Shown: positions 1-9,646 of the stretch, in pieces
Layout of the letters: every line of letters begins with the position of its first letter
Numbering within the stretch: the first letter of the stretch is position 1
DNA from: Corticimicrobacter sp040137905
GTDB lineage: Bacteria; Pseudomonadota; Gammaproteobacteria; Burkholderiales; Burkholderiaceae_B
Reading direction: 5' to 3'
Length of the DNA stretch: 64,000 nucleotides
NCBI RefSeq assembly: GCF_040137905.1
Contig: NZ_JBEFDG010000017.1
Location: 21,042 to 85,041, forward strand
The notes under the pieces: model-generated
What the model was told of the DNA's origin: nothing
The model's input: only the letters and a program-made list of their open reading frames with translations
Database searches by the model: none
Program-made: the position numbers and the translations under genes

Positions 1-545
1 GGCAAGGGTTCAAGCACATGCCGGATAGCTTCGGTCCCACCCGTCGAGGCCCCGATGATGATCAGTTTCTCGGTACTGGACAGCGGGCTGATCAGGCGCT
101 GTGGCACGACCGGAGCAGCCAGCTTGGGGCGGGCAGCAAGCCGCACACTGGCGGCAATGCGGATTTTCTCCGCGATCAGGTCTGTATAGTCGCGCAACCC
201 TTCCCGAATACCCAGCTTGGGCTTGGTCACGAAATCGACGGCACCCAGCTCGAGCGCCCGCATCGTAATCTCGCCCCCACGTTCAGTCAAGGACGACACC
301 ATGATGACCGGCATGGGGCGCAGCCGCATGAGCTTCTCGAGGAAGTCCAGGCCATCCATGCGGGGCATTTCGACATCCAGCGTCAGTACGTCAGGGTTGT
401 GCTGCTTGATCAATTCACGCGCAACCAAGGGGTCCGGGGCCACGGCCACGACCTCCATATCCGGCTGGCTGTTGATGATCTCGGTCATCAACCCGCGCAC
501 CAGTGCGGAATCATCCACGCACAATACGCGAATCTTGGGTTTCAC
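1..545 (-). CDS. cheB: CheB, chemotaxis response regulator/protein-glutamate methylesterase (3' end outside window)
   Basis: CheB removes methyl groups from chemoreceptors (and deamidates them) once its receiver domain is phosphorylated by CheA. The visible ~181 residues hold the receiver domain, with the acidic pair D11-D12 and the phosphoacceptor D57 in LTLDVEMP, followed by a linker and the start of the esterase domain (IGASTGGTEA, with the catalytic serine). The coding region runs off the left edge, so the catalytic His and Asp are not seen. The start is a GTG that overlaps the cheD stop as GTGA, which implies translational coupling. Last gene of the chemotaxis block. Identification by motif and context is firm. 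Confidence 0.95.
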   Translation of the reverse strand, partial: MKPKIRVLCVDDSALVRGLMTEIINSQPDMEVVAVAPDPLVARELIKQHNPDVLTLDVEMPRMDGLDFLEKLMRLRPMPVIMVSSLTERGGEITMRALELGAVDFVTKPKLGIREGLRDYTDLIAEKIRIAASVRLAARPKLAAPVVPQRLISPLSSTEKLIIIGASTGGTEAIRHVLEPL

Positions 546-1291
546 AATTTCTCCTTCTTGGGCGGACGCTGCAACAGCTCGACCCGTCCACTTTGGTTAT
601 ACGCCCGCAACCGTTCCATGGCCGACGAGCCTGTCCCGGCAGCAGCGGCACCCACGCCACCGACGGCAGGCTTGCGCCCGCCTCCCAACAATTCGACACG
701 GCCAGCTCGTGGCGATGCACCCATGAAACGCTGCAGCTCGTCTTCCTGGCGGATGACATCCGCATCATCACGGCTGCCTGCCAGCTTGCGCACCAGCACC
801 TGCCCCGTAGCAGGAAAATAGTTGACCCGCCGCGCATGCGTGCCACGCAGATCCTGGGCCGCAATACGAATATGTTCAACCTTCAGATATTCAAGCACGA
901 AATCCGCATTGCGATTGCCAATATCCAGGTAGGTCATCTGGTGCAGCACGGCACCGCCCCCGAATACCTTGGCTTCCAGACGCTCGCGCACAGCACCGGC
1001 CTTGAGGATTTCGTTGATCAGCACTTCCATGGCATAGGCACCATAGCGCATGGTACTGTCGCCCCCGGTCTGGGCACCACCCGGCAGCATGAAGTGATTC
1101 ATGCCCCCCACACCAGTATGCGGATCGCGGATGCAGGCAGCCACGCACGACCCCAGCACCGTCGTCAGCATCATGCCCTGGCCTGCCTTGGTCACGTAGT
1201 ACTCGTTGGGCAGGATCTTGACGGCCGCTGTCTGATGATCGTTGTCGTGGTATTCACGGGTGGCACGAGCGTCAGGGCCCAATGCTTTCAT
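542..1291 (-). CDS. cheD: CheD, chemoreceptor glutamine deamidase
   Basis: CheD converts specific receptor glutamines to glutamates and so tunes chemoreceptor output. The 249-residue product carries the family signature LGSCVA with the likely nucleophile C49, and GGMNHFMLP with H66. It has a C-terminal tail of about 60 residues rich in Ala, Gly and Arg beyond the usual ~200-residue core, a length also seen in betaproteobacterial CheD. It overlaps cheR upstream by 4 bp and cheB downstream by 4 bp, so the three adaptation enzymes look translationally coupled. Confidence 0.93.
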   Translation of the reverse strand: MKALGPDARATREYHDNDHQTAAVKILPNEYYVTKAGQGMMLTTVLGSCVAACIRDPHTGVGGMNHFMLPGGAQTGGDSTMRYGAYAMEVLINEILKAGAVRERLEAKVFGGGAVLHQMTYLDIGNRNADFVLEYLKVEHIRIAAQDLRGTHARRVNYFPATGQVLVRKLAGSRDDADVIRQEDELQRFMGASPRAGRVELLGGGRKPAVGGVGAAAAGTGSSAMERLRAYNQSGRVELLQRPPKKEKL

Positions 1292-2142
1292 GGGCGCCCT
1301 CCGGTCAGTTCATACATGGTCTGCCCACGCAGCACGAAATCGTTCGTGATATAGGTAAAGTTCTCCGAATGCCCAGCAAACAGCAAACCGCCCGGTTTCA
1401 TCAATGGCACGAACCGCTTGAGAATCTCGGCCTGCGTTTTCTTGTCGAAATAGATCATGATATTCCGACAGAAAATTACATCGAATTTCCGTCCTTGCAT
1501 TCCCCAATCACGATCCAGCAGGTTGAGCGGCCGGTATTCGAGCATGCGCGCCAACTCGGGCTTGATCTTCACATAGCCCGCCTGCTCGCCCTTTCCCTTG
1601 AGGAAGAACCGCTTGAGCCGTTCCTGTGACATGCCCTCGACACGCTGCATGGCATACACGCCACGCTGAGCCTGCTGAATGACCTTGGTATCGATATCGG
1701 TCCCCAGCACCTTGGCCTGTGACGCTCGACTACCGAGGGCCTCTGTCAATGTCATCGCGATCGAGTAAGGCTCTTCGCCCGTGGACGCGGCACAGGACCA
1801 GACCTCGACCGGATCCTGCCGTTGTGCCACAAACCGGGCCAGCAACGGAAAGTGGTGCGGCTCGCGGAAAAACGCCGTCAGGTTGGTGGTCAATGCATTG
1901 GTGAAATCCTCCCACTCCGAAGAGTTGGAGTCATTTTCGAGCAGATCCAGATAGGTCTTGAAATCCACACCCGGAAAATTCCGCAGCCGCCTGACCAGGC
2001 GGCTGTAAGCCATCTCGCGTTTCTGCGCGCCCAGCGCAATGCCCGCGCGCGCGTAGATCAAAGCGCGTACACGCTCGAAATCGCGATCGCTGAGCACATA
2101 CTCCCGCTCGGATGCTTGTGGAGACGTCATTTCTGCTGACAT
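1288..2142 (-). CDS. cheR: CheR, SAM-dependent chemoreceptor glutamate methyltransferase
   Basis: CheR methylates receptor glutamates with S-adenosylmethionine. The 284-residue product has the small N-terminal helical domain (about residues 12-80), then the methyltransferase domain with the SAM-binding motif AASTGEEPYS and the late motifs FDVIFCRNIMIYFD and LLFAGHSENF typical of CheR. There is no C-terminal NWETF-binding problem to explain here because the neighbouring receptor has no such pentapeptide. Starts 3 bp after the receptor gene stop and overlaps cheD by 4 bp. Confidence 0.95.
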   Translation of the reverse strand: MSAEMTSPQASEREYVLSDRDFERVRALIYARAGIALGAQKREMAYSRLVRRLRNFPGVDFKTYLDLLENDSNSSEWEDFTNALTTNLTAFFREPHHFPLLARFVAQRQDPVEVWSCAASTGEEPYSIAMTLTEALGSRASQAKVLGTDIDTKVIQQAQRGVYAMQRVEGMSQERLKRFFLKGKGEQAGYVKIKPELARMLEYRPLNLLDRDWGMQGRKFDVIFCRNIMIYFDKKTQAEILKRFVPLMKPGGLLFAGHSENFTYITNDFVLRGQTMYELTGGRP

Positions 2143-2145
2143 TTC

Positions 2146-3885
2146 CTATCCCTGCTTTACCAAACGATCCATGGGCACATCGATCACCTCGTTGGAGGCT
2201 ACCTTGAATGCGGCTACAGCCTCGGCCACATTGCGCGCCTGCTCTTCCAGGGATGCCGCCGCCGCGGCAGCCTGTTCCACCAACGCAGCATTTTGCTGCG
2301 TGACCGAGTCCATCTGCGTCACGGCCTGATTGACCTGATCGATACCCGTTGCCTGCTCTTGTGAAGCAGAAGATATCTCGGCCATGATATCCGTTACCCG
2401 TTGAACCGCCGCAACGATCTCATCCATGGTCATGCCGGCATGTTCGACCTGGGAGGAACCGACGTCGACCTTGTTGACGGACTCCGAAATCAGGATCTTG
2501 ATCTCTCGGGCAGCCTGGGCACTGCGCTGTGCCAACGAGCGAACCTCTCCAGCCACCACGGCAAAACCTTTGCCCTGCTCGCCGGCACGTGCGGCTTCCA
2601 CCGCGGCATTGAGTGCCAGGATATTGGTCTGGAAGGCAATGCTGTCGATCACGTTGACGATTTCAGCAATCTTGCGTGAACTGCCCGAAATATCCTGCAT
2701 CGTATTCACGACATCGGCCACTGCACTGCCACCACGACGCGCCACTTCCATGCTGCTGCTGGCAAGTTGATCGGCCTGGCTGGCATGATCGGCATTCTGG
2801 CTGACCGTGGCAGCCAATTGCTCCATGCTCGCTGCCGTCTCTTCCAGGGAAGATGCCTGCTGCTCGGTACGGCTGCTGAGATCCGAATTACCCTGGGAAA
2901 TTTCACGCGCACCGAGATTGATTTCATCCACGCCACGACGCACCTGCGACACCATGCGGGTCAGGTTGGTCTGCATGCGACGCAACACGGCATTGAGCCG
3001 TCCGATTTCGTTACGCGACTCACCGCGTACCCGCGTGGTCAGGTCGCCCTGGGAAACCGCTTCGATATGCCCGACGACCTCTTCAAGAGGACGCAGCACC
3101 AGCCATTGCAGGTAGATATAGGTCAGCAGCACCAGCAGGACGGAACTGATCATGCCGACTACGACACCACCCACGATCCACTTGAAACGGTATTCCGCCT
3201 GTTCGGACTGCTGGTGGGTCGCATTGGCCGATTGCTCGATCAGGCTTTCAAGGGTACGTCGCCAGTTGGCCCATGCTTCGCCAAGTTGTGCCTCACGCTC
3301 CTCGAGCTCATCCACGAGTATGGTGTGATAGGCCAGCATGTCAGCCTTGTCGAGTGCCTCCAAGAGCCGGGGAAAGATCTGCCCGACGACGCTGTTCCAT
3401 GCCGACAGCAATGCCTGCAACTGGGCCTGGTCTGCTCCGGAGCTGACTGCGGACGCCTTGAACTGCTCGAGCGCCTCGCTGACCTCTGCCAGGCGCTGCT
3501 GCGCAGCGGCAAGGCGAATTCTGCTGACAGGTCCGAGCCCTCGTGCCTCTGCCGTTGGCAGCACAGCCACGGGGTTGCCCAAGGCATCGTATTCAATGCG
3601 CGGCTGTACGGGTGCTGCATGCTCTGCAATGTAATACCGCTCGACGACGCTGGACTGAGCCGCTCTCAGATCAAGATAGAGGGCAACGGTTTCATCCAGG
3701 CGCGACACAGCCCCTTGCAGGCGCAGCACCTGCTCGGATTGTTCGGCATTGCGCTGGAACTCTGTATTGTTCCAGCTCAAGGGCACCAGGCCCAGCCCGG
3801 CCCCAGCCACCAGCATCAGGCAAAACAGCAGCAGCACCGAAATGATGCTGCTGCGCAGGCTCAGATTGACTAACAGTTTTCGCAC
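2146..3885 (-). CDS. Methyl-accepting chemotaxis protein
   Basis: Transmembrane chemoreceptor of 579 residues. TM1 lies at about 12-34, a periplasmic ligand-binding region of about 200 residues follows (helical, four-helix-bundle type), TM2 at about 236-258, a HAMP segment at about 260-315, and the conserved signalling hairpin with NILALNAAVEAARAGEQGKGFAVVAGEVR at its tip (key run begins NILALNAAVEAARAGEQG). The C-terminus (LVKQG) lacks the NWETF tether for CheR/CheB. The start is GTG with an AAGG Shine-Dalgarno 7 bp upstream. It sits between cheW and cheR, as in Bordetella-type che operons. The ligand cannot be told from sequence. Confidence 0.93.
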   Translation of the reverse strand: MRKLLVNLSLRSSIISVLLLFCLMLVAGAGLGLVPLSWNNTEFQRNAEQSEQVLRLQGAVSRLDETVALYLDLRAAQSSVVERYYIAEHAAPVQPRIEYDALGNPVAVLPTAEARGLGPVSRIRLAAAQQRLAEVSEALEQFKASAVSSGADQAQLQALLSAWNSVVGQIFPRLLEALDKADMLAYHTILVDELEEREAQLGEAWANWRRTLESLIEQSANATHQQSEQAEYRFKWIVGGVVVGMISSVLLVLLTYIYLQWLVLRPLEEVVGHIEAVSQGDLTTRVRGESRNEIGRLNAVLRRMQTNLTRMVSQVRRGVDEINLGAREISQGNSDLSSRTEQQASSLEETAASMEQLAATVSQNADHASQADQLASSSMEVARRGGSAVADVVNTMQDISGSSRKIAEIVNVIDSIAFQTNILALNAAVEAARAGEQGKGFAVVAGEVRSLAQRSAQAAREIKILISESVNKVDVGSSQVEHAGMTMDEIVAAVQRVTDIMAEISSASQEQATGIDQVNQAVTQMDSVTQQNAALVEQAAAAAASLEEQARNVAEAVAAFKVASNEVIDVPMDRLVKQG

Positions 3886-3912
3886 GCGTCTACCTTCCCA
3901 TGCTCTGATGCG

Positions 3913-4419
3913 TCAGGTGCCGACCTTTTCCACCAGTGCCATTTCGTCACTGGTCATCAGCTTCTCGATATCCACCAGGATAAGCATGCGCTCATCGACC
4001 GTACCCAGACCGGTAAGATATTCGGTCGACAGCGTGGCACCGAATTCCGGGGCGGGACGAATCTGGCTCGCATTGAGCATGAGCACGTCGGACACGCCAT
4101 CGACGACGATCCCGACCACACGACGCTCGAGATTCAGGATGATGACCACCGTCTGCTCGTTGTACTGTGCATCGCCCAGGTTGAACTTGATACGCAGATC
4201 GACGATCGGCACGATAATGCCGCGCAGATTGGTCACCCCCTTGATGAAAGAGGGCACATTGGCAATGCGCGTCACACCATCGACGTCATATTCGCGGATT
4301 TCCTGAACCTTGAGAATATCGATCCCGTATTCTTCGTGGCCCAGGGTAAAGACCAGAAACTCATTGCCGGAAGTCACATCGTCGCTGCTGCGAACCAGTG
4401 CATTCATTTGCTGTGTCAT
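3913..4419 (-). CDS. cheW: CheW, chemotaxis coupling protein
   Basis: CheW bridges CheA and the receptors in the signalling array. The 168-residue protein is essentially one CheW domain, with FLVFTLGHEEYGIDILKVQEI at the start of the domain (typical CheW strand pair) and NLRGIIVPIVDLR in the middle. About 20 extra N-terminal residues precede the domain. It lies between cheA and the receptor gene, with gaps of 41 bp and 27 bp, so it is part of the same operon. Confidence 0.95.
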   Translation of the reverse strand: MTQQMNALVRSSDDVTSGNEFLVFTLGHEEYGIDILKVQEIREYDVDGVTRIANVPSFIKGVTNLRGIIVPIVDLRIKFNLGDAQYNEQTVVIILNLERRVVGIVVDGVSDVLMLNASQIRPAPEFGATLSTEYLTGLGTVDERMLILVDIEKLMTSDEMALVEKVGT

Positions 4420-4460
4420 GACACTTCTCCATCAATTCTTAAATTTGCGCACAGCGCACA

Positions 4461-6494
4461 TCAATCGCGACCGCTGCTGCGGGCCATGGCGAACACATCG
4501 ATAATCAGTGCCACGCTGCCATCCCCCAGGATCGTCGCCGCCGAAATGCCGGGAACCTTGCGGTAATTGGCTTCCAGGTTCTTGACGACGACCTGGTGCT
4601 GGCCGATGAGGTGATCGACCAGCAGCGCAAAACGGCGCTCCTGGGCGTGCATGATGACGGCGATGGCCTGCGAAGGATCTTCCTGCGCGCTATCAACCGA
4701 AAAGGTACGGTGCAGCTCGACCAGCGGCAGGTATTCACCTCGAACCTGTATCACCCGTTCGTTGCCCGCCACGGAATGAATCTGATCGAGCTGGGGCTGG
4801 ATCGATTCCGTAACATGGTTCAACGGCAGAATGAACACTTCCGAGCCGACGCGTACCGACATGCCATCCAGGATCGCCAGCGTCAGCGGCAGAATGATCT
4901 GGGTGCGCGTCCCCTTGCCTGCTTCCGAATACAGTTTGACGTGACCGCCCATGTCCTGGATGTTGCGGCGCACGACATCCATGCCGACGCCGCGTCCAGA
5001 AATCGACGTGACCTGCTCGGCGGTCGAAAAACCCGGCGCGAAGATCAGCTGCCAGATTTCTTCGTCGGTGATGTTGTCAGGCAACACCATGCCGGACTTC
5101 GCCGCCTTGGCGAGAATCTTGTCCTTGTTCAGGCCGTTGCCGTCATCGCTGACCTCGATCACGATATTGCCGCCAACGTGCTGAGCGGACATCGTGATGA
5201 CCCCCTCCGGATTCTTGCCTTTCTGCGCGCGCGTATCGGGATCCTCGATCCCATGATCCATGCTGTTGCGCACAAGGTGAGTCAGGGGATCAATGATCCG
5301 CTCGATCAGACTCTTGTCGAGTTCGGTCGCCTTGCCCTGGGTTTCCAGACGAATCTTCTTGCCTGTCTGGGTGCACAGATCGCGCACCACGCGAGGAAAG
5401 CGACTGAACACATAATCCATCTGCATCATGCGCATGGACATGACCGATTCCTGCAGATCCCGGGCATTGCGCTCAAGCTGCTCAAGTCCGTTGAGCAACC
5501 GATCATGCAGCACCGGATCCAGCGAGGATGCGATCTGCGTCAGCATGGCCTGGGTAATGACCAGTTCGCCCACCAGATTGATCATCTGGTCGACTTTTTC
5601 GACACCGACGCGGATCGAACCCGACTCCTTGTCTGCTGCTACGGCAGGCCTGGCCGCTGCCTTGGCGGCGGCACGGGCGGGTGTCGCCTCGGCAGTTGCT
5701 TCGGCAGACACGTCTGCCACAGGAGCCGCAACCGGCACCTGCACCGGAGCCACCTCGGGAATCACGGCAGCAACGACTGCCGCCTCGGAAGCCTCGATGA
5801 CCTCGCGACCGACTGCGATCTGGTCTTCGTTGATGATGAAGCAGCAAACCGCCTCGACATCATTCTTGGAACAAGTCGTCTCCATCCACACGGTCAGGCT
5901 GTCGGAGCCCTTCTCATGCTTGAGCACCTTGCCCAGGTTGCCCATCTCTTCGAGCAGGGACTGTCCGTCTTTCTCGGAAACGCGGCTGAACACGATCCGC
6001 ATGGCATCATTTCCCGCTGAGGCAGGCACCGCGGCCGCGGCAGGTGCAGCGGCAGGCGCAGGCGCTGCAGCCGGAGCCGGAGCCGGAACGCCATTCTTTT
6101 CCTGTGCCAGCTGGCGCAACACGCCACAGATATGCTCGTAGGTATCGGGATCGGGCTCGGTCTCGGCACGGTAGGCATCCAGCTGGCTCTTGAGCACGTC
6201 CTTGGTCTCCAGGAAAATATCGATCATCTCGGGGCGCAATTTCATTTCACCCTGACGAATCGGATCAAGCAGGCTTTCCAGCAGGTGGGTGGTTTCCGCC
6301 AGGACCCCAAAACAGCCAAAGGTGGCAGCGCCACCCTTGATCGAATGCGCAGCCCGGAAAATGGCATTCAGATGTTCAATATCGGGCTGCTCGACATCCA
6401 GCTCAAGCAGCAGCCGCTCCATGTCGGCCAGCAGTTCGTCGGCTTCATCAAAGAAGGTCTGGTAGAACTGGCCAAGATCAACGCCTATGCTCAT
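4461..6494 (-). CDS. cheA: CheA, chemotaxis sensor histidine kinase
   Basis: CheA autophosphorylates in response to receptors and passes phosphate to CheY and CheB. The 677 residues show the P1 HPt domain with the phospho-accepting H50 in AAHSIKGGAATFG, an Ala/Pro-rich linker (~135-160), a P2-like docking domain (~165-235), a second Ala-rich linker, the P3 dimerisation helices, the P4 ATPase domain with HLVRNSMDHGIE (N box), DDGNGLN and GRGVGMDVV (G boxes), and the C-terminal P5 CheW-like domain. All key motifs are intact. The gene begins 2 bp after the cheY-like gene and precedes cheW. Confidence 0.97.
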   Translation of the reverse strand: MSIGVDLGQFYQTFFDEADELLADMERLLLELDVEQPDIEHLNAIFRAAHSIKGGAATFGCFGVLAETTHLLESLLDPIRQGEMKLRPEMIDIFLETKDVLKSQLDAYRAETEPDPDTYEHICGVLRQLAQEKNGVPAPAPAAAPAPAAAPAAAAVPASAGNDAMRIVFSRVSEKDGQSLLEEMGNLGKVLKHEKGSDSLTVWMETTCSKNDVEAVCCFIINEDQIAVGREVIEASEAAVVAAVIPEVAPVQVPVAAPVADVSAEATAEATPARAAAKAAARPAVAADKESGSIRVGVEKVDQMINLVGELVITQAMLTQIASSLDPVLHDRLLNGLEQLERNARDLQESVMSMRMMQMDYVFSRFPRVVRDLCTQTGKKIRLETQGKATELDKSLIERIIDPLTHLVRNSMDHGIEDPDTRAQKGKNPEGVITMSAQHVGGNIVIEVSDDGNGLNKDKILAKAAKSGMVLPDNITDEEIWQLIFAPGFSTAEQVTSISGRGVGMDVVRRNIQDMGGHVKLYSEAGKGTRTQIILPLTLAILDGMSVRVGSEVFILPLNHVTESIQPQLDQIHSVAGNERVIQVRGEYLPLVELHRTFSVDSAQEDPSQAIAVIMHAQERRFALLVDHLIGQHQVVVKNLEANYRKVPGISAATILGDGSVALIIDVFAMARSSGRD

Positions 6495-6496
6495 GA

Positions 6497-6898
6497 TTAT
6501 TCCGATGCTCCATTTGAATTCTCAGCCGCCAGCCCATCCAGCAGATCCTGGGACAGCGCAACCAGCGTATCCGGATCCACGGGCTTGTGGACCCAGGCGT
6601 AAACGCCCAGTTCCGCAGCGGTTTCCTTGCTGGCGTCGTCATCTTCGGTCGTCAGCACCAATACAGGGACATCCTGATTGGCAGAGTGCTGTCGCATATT
6701 GCCAATGAACTCCAGCCCATGCATGACCGGCATGTTCAGATCACTGACCACCAGGTCGAAATGCTGCTGCTGCGCAAGATCCAGCGCTTCCTTGCCATTG
6801 CTGGCCGTCGTGACCTGCCATCCCACGTCGAGAAAAGCAGCCTGCACCACCATGCGCATGGTGACCGAATCATCCACTACCAGAACTCGAATACCCAT
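6497..6898 (-). CDS. CheY-like single-domain response regulator
   Basis: A 133-residue stand-alone receiver domain. It starts MGIRVLVVDDSVTMR with the acidic pair, has the phosphoacceptor Asp in LVVSDLNMPVMHGLEF, the switch Thr in VLVLTTEDDD and the conserved Lys in VHKPVDPDTL. Its place directly upstream of cheA, downstream of motB, suggests it is a chemotaxis regulator that binds the motor switch or acts as a phosphate sink. Betaproteobacterial flagellar clusters often carry this gene in addition to a classical cheY beside cheZ, which is not in this window, so the exact symbol is left open. Confidence 0.9.
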   Translation of the reverse strand: MGIRVLVVDDSVTMRMVVQAAFLDVGWQVTTASNGKEALDLAQQQHFDLVVSDLNMPVMHGLEFIGNMRQHSANQDVPVLVLTTEDDDASKETAAELGVYAWVHKPVDPDTLVALSQDLLDGLAAENSNGASE

Positions 6899-6908
6899 AA
6901 ACTTCAGC

Positions 6909-7997
6909 CTATAGTTGCTCGGCGTTGGCAGCACCGTCATCTTCATGGTGCGCCACGTCCGTTCTTGTCTCGACCCGCGCTTCCTCAAGGGAAGGCACCC
7001 GGGCCCATTCCGGCAGCGTTTCTGACTCTTCCGATGCGGGCTCACGCTGCAAGGACACCGGCATCTGATATTCGAACTCACGCGTCTCGGGCAGCGGCAT
7101 ATTGTCCAGTTGCTCCTGCAGTTCGTCCGGGTTCGTGGAGGTGACGTCAGCCGCTGCCTGATTTTCCTGCTCAATACGTTTCTGGGTGCTCTCGTTCAGG
7201 ATGACCAGACTGATCCGTCGATTGACGGGCGCATAAGGATCATTCTTGACCAACGGCATATTGGCACCCAGCCCCACGATACGCATGACCTTGTCATCGC
7301 TCAAGCCCCCCGCGACCAGTTCGCGGCGCGAAGAGTTGGCACGATCAGCCGACAGCTCCCAATTGCTGTACGCACGCTCACCCTGCGCATAGTTGAGCGC
7401 ATCGGTATGGCCGGACAGGCTGACCTTGTTGGGCAGCTCATTGAGCAACGGCCCCAGTTCGCGCAGGATGGCGCGCATATACGGGGCGACCTGGGCACTG
7501 CCGGTCGCGAACATCGGACGATTGTTGGTATCGACGATCTGCACACGCAACCCTTCAGTCGTCATGTCGATCAACAACTGGGGACGATAGGCCCGCAGCA
7601 TGGGACTGTGATCGATGACATTTTCGAGCCGCAACCGGAAGGTCTGCAGGCGTCGCATTTCCCGCTCCTTGGTGCCATGGAACTGACCACCATCAGAGCG
7701 CGTCTGCTCGCCATCGCGTTCGGTAATATCCTTGCCCCCACCGGGGATCGGCTGAGACTGGGTCGCTGCAGCCGGACCACCCTTGATGGCAACACTCAAC
7801 GGCGTGCGGAAATAATCAGCCAGCCCCTTCAGATCTTCCTTGGGGATCAGGCTCAGAAGCCACATCACCAGGAAAAACGCCATCATGGCAGTAATGAAGT
7901 CGGCGTACGCGATCTTCCAGCTGCCGCCATGATGGCCGCCACCGTGCCCCGACTTCTTGCGCCGGATGACAATCCGCTGGGATTCATCCCGAGCCAT
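6909..7997 (-). CDS. motB: MotB, flagellar motor stator protein
   Basis: MotB anchors the stator to peptidoglycan and carries the proton-conducting Asp. The 362 residues show a basic N-terminus with a His/Gly-rich stretch, a single membrane helix YADFITAMMAFFLVMWLL with the conserved D33, and an OmpA-like peptidoglycan-binding domain (~160-275) with the LSGHTDAL motif and an NRRIS-type end. The C-terminal ~85 residues are an acidic tail. It follows motA by 16 bp and precedes the cheY-like gene by 10 bp. Confidence 0.95.
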   Translation of the reverse strand: MARDESQRIVIRRKKSGHGGGHHGGSWKIAYADFITAMMAFFLVMWLLSLIPKEDLKGLADYFRTPLSVAIKGGPAAATQSQPIPGGGKDITERDGEQTRSDGGQFHGTKEREMRRLQTFRLRLENVIDHSPMLRAYRPQLLIDMTTEGLRVQIVDTNNRPMFATGSAQVAPYMRAILRELGPLLNELPNKVSLSGHTDALNYAQGERAYSNWELSADRANSSRRELVAGGLSDDKVMRIVGLGANMPLVKNDPYAPVNRRISLVILNESTQKRIEQENQAAADVTSTNPDELQEQLDNMPLPETREFEYQMPVSLQREPASEESETLPEWARVPSLEEARVETRTDVAHHEDDGAANAEQL

Positions 7998-8013
7998 GCA
8001 TATCCCCTGTCAA

Positions 8014-8886
8014 CTAGCGGCCAGCAGCAGGCTGCTTGGTCTGCCGCACATGCTCCTCAAGCTCATTGAACGAGGGGCGGATACCGGAAAACAACACTTT
8101 TCGGCCAAATTCGATGGCCAGCTGGGGCGGATAGCCGTTCATGTTGGCCAGCAAGGTGACCTTGATGCACTCCAGCACCTTGACGGCATCGTCAGCCCGC
8201 CGTCCAACGATACTGGCCAACGGTGCAACAAAGCCATAGGACAGCAAAATCCCCAGGAATGTGCCCACCATGGCCTTGGAGATCAGGTCCCCCAGAATGG
8301 CGGGCGGCTGATCAATGGCCGCAAGCGCCTTGATCACCCCCAGCACGGCCGCCACAATCCCGAAGGCAGGCAGACCATCCGCTACAGCGTTCAATGCATG
8401 TGAGGGCAACTCGCGTTCATGCTTATAAGTCTCGATTTCCTCATCCATGAGTGCTTCGATTTCAAAGGCACTCATGTTGCCGCTGGTCATGATGCGCAGG
8501 TAATCGATCAGGAACTCCATGATGCGCTTGTCTTTCTTGACCAGGGGATACTCCGAAAAAATACTGCTGGACTCGGGATCCTCGATATGTGACTCGATGG
8601 ACATCAGGCCTTCGCGCCGCGCCTTGTTGAGCAGCACGTATTGCAAGGCCATCAGCTCCATGTAGATTTTCTTGTCATAGGGAGAGTTGCGCAGTGCATG
8701 TCCCAAGCTCTGGGCTGTCAGCTTGATTGTCTTTGGGCTATTGGCAGCAATGAAGGCACCGACCGCTGAGCCGCCAATCAACGTGAACTCGAAAGGCTGG
8801 TAAAGCGCCCCCAAGTGCCCGCCCATGGCGACATAACTCCCACCCACAGCCAGGAACACGACGAAATAACCAACAATAATCAGCAC
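8014..8886 (-). CDS. motA: MotA, flagellar motor stator protein
   Basis: MotA is the four-helix partner of MotB in the proton-driven stator. The 290-residue length is normal. The start MLIIVGYFVVFLAVGGSY is the first membrane helix and the later pair around AFGIVAAVLGVIKAL and MVGTFLGILLSYGFVAPLAS gives helices three and four, including the conserved Pro residues. The cytoplasmic loop contains the charged region RREGLMSIESHIEDP. It is the first gene of the motAB-che run, 76 bp after flhC. Confidence 0.96.
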   Translation of the reverse strand: MLIIVGYFVVFLAVGGSYVAMGGHLGALYQPFEFTLIGGSAVGAFIAANSPKTIKLTAQSLGHALRNSPYDKKIYMELMALQYVLLNKARREGLMSIESHIEDPESSSIFSEYPLVKKDKRIMEFLIDYLRIMTSGNMSAFEIEALMDEEIETYKHERELPSHALNAVADGLPAFGIVAAVLGVIKALAAIDQPPAILGDLISKAMVGTFLGILLSYGFVAPLASIVGRRADDAVKVLECIKVTLLANMNGYPPQLAIEFGRKVLFSGIRPSFNELEEHVRQTKQPAAGR

Positions 8887-8962
8887 GATAGAATCCCTAC
8901 TCTGAGCATGCGCATCGATAGCAGCATATGATCACCCGCCACCCACCAAACAAAAAGCATGG

Positions 8963-9598
8963 TTAGCGCATTTTTTTCCTTGCTATTTGGCGTGTTGCCC
9001 GACCCTTTTCGGTGTCGGCAGATGCATCCTCATTTTCGGCCTGCACTTTCGCACACTGCCCGCGTGCCGCCACAGAGCGGGCCTGCGTCTTGCCAGCACG
9101 CGGCGGAGGCCGGCAAATACCGCACACATACTCATGCGCAGGCTCGTAGGCATGGGCCACGAAGTGGCCACTGCATTTGGTACATCGCGACATCTGCACC
9201 ATGCCATTATCGAAAAAACGCACCAGCATCCAGGCACGCGTAAAACTCAGCACGGGCTCCTCGACGTTACTGTCCTCGCCCGCCTGCTCAAGATACAGCC
9301 GATAGGCATCGACCAGCGCCTGCGCACCCTTGCTGGGCGTATTCTCGACAATGAATCGATAAATTCCGTAAAACAGCGAAGAGTGAATGTTGGGCAGCCA
9401 CGTCATGTGCCAATCCACCGAGAAAGGCAACATGCCCTTTGGCGGAGACATCCGACGAATTTCCCGATACAACCGAGCCAGGCGGTCACGACTCAGGCTG
9501 GTTTCTGCCTGCAACATCTGCAAACGCGCGCCCAGCTCGATCATCGATGCAGCCAGCTCGATTTCATGGGCCTCGTGCCTGACGCTCTTGACAGTCAT
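8963..9598 (-). CDS. flhC: FlhC, flagellar master transcription regulator subunit
   Basis: FlhC forms the FlhD4C2 activator of class II flagellar genes and binds DNA. The start at MTVKSVRHEA was chosen because it aligns with the N-terminus of known FlhC and has an AGGA upstream; an ATG five codons earlier would add only MDRML. Conserved blocks are ELGARLQMLQAETSLSRDRL and PPKGMLPFSVDWHMTW. The zinc-binding cysteines are seen as CTKC and CGIC. The last ~35 residues are basic and Ala/Arg-rich. Downstream of flhD by 48 bp. Confidence 0.95.
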   Translation of the reverse strand: MTVKSVRHEAHEIELAASMIELGARLQMLQAETSLSRDRLARLYREIRRMSPPKGMLPFSVDWHMTWLPNIHSSLFYGIYRFIVENTPSKGAQALVDAYRLYLEQAGEDSNVEEPVLSFTRAWMLVRFFDNGMVQMSRCTKCSGHFVAHAYEPAHEYVCGICRPPPRAGKTQARSVAARGQCAKVQAENEDASADTEKGRATRQIARKKMR

Positions 9599-9646
9599 AA
9601 GCATCCTATCCATATGCCCCGGCGGTGCATCACTGCATACACCGCA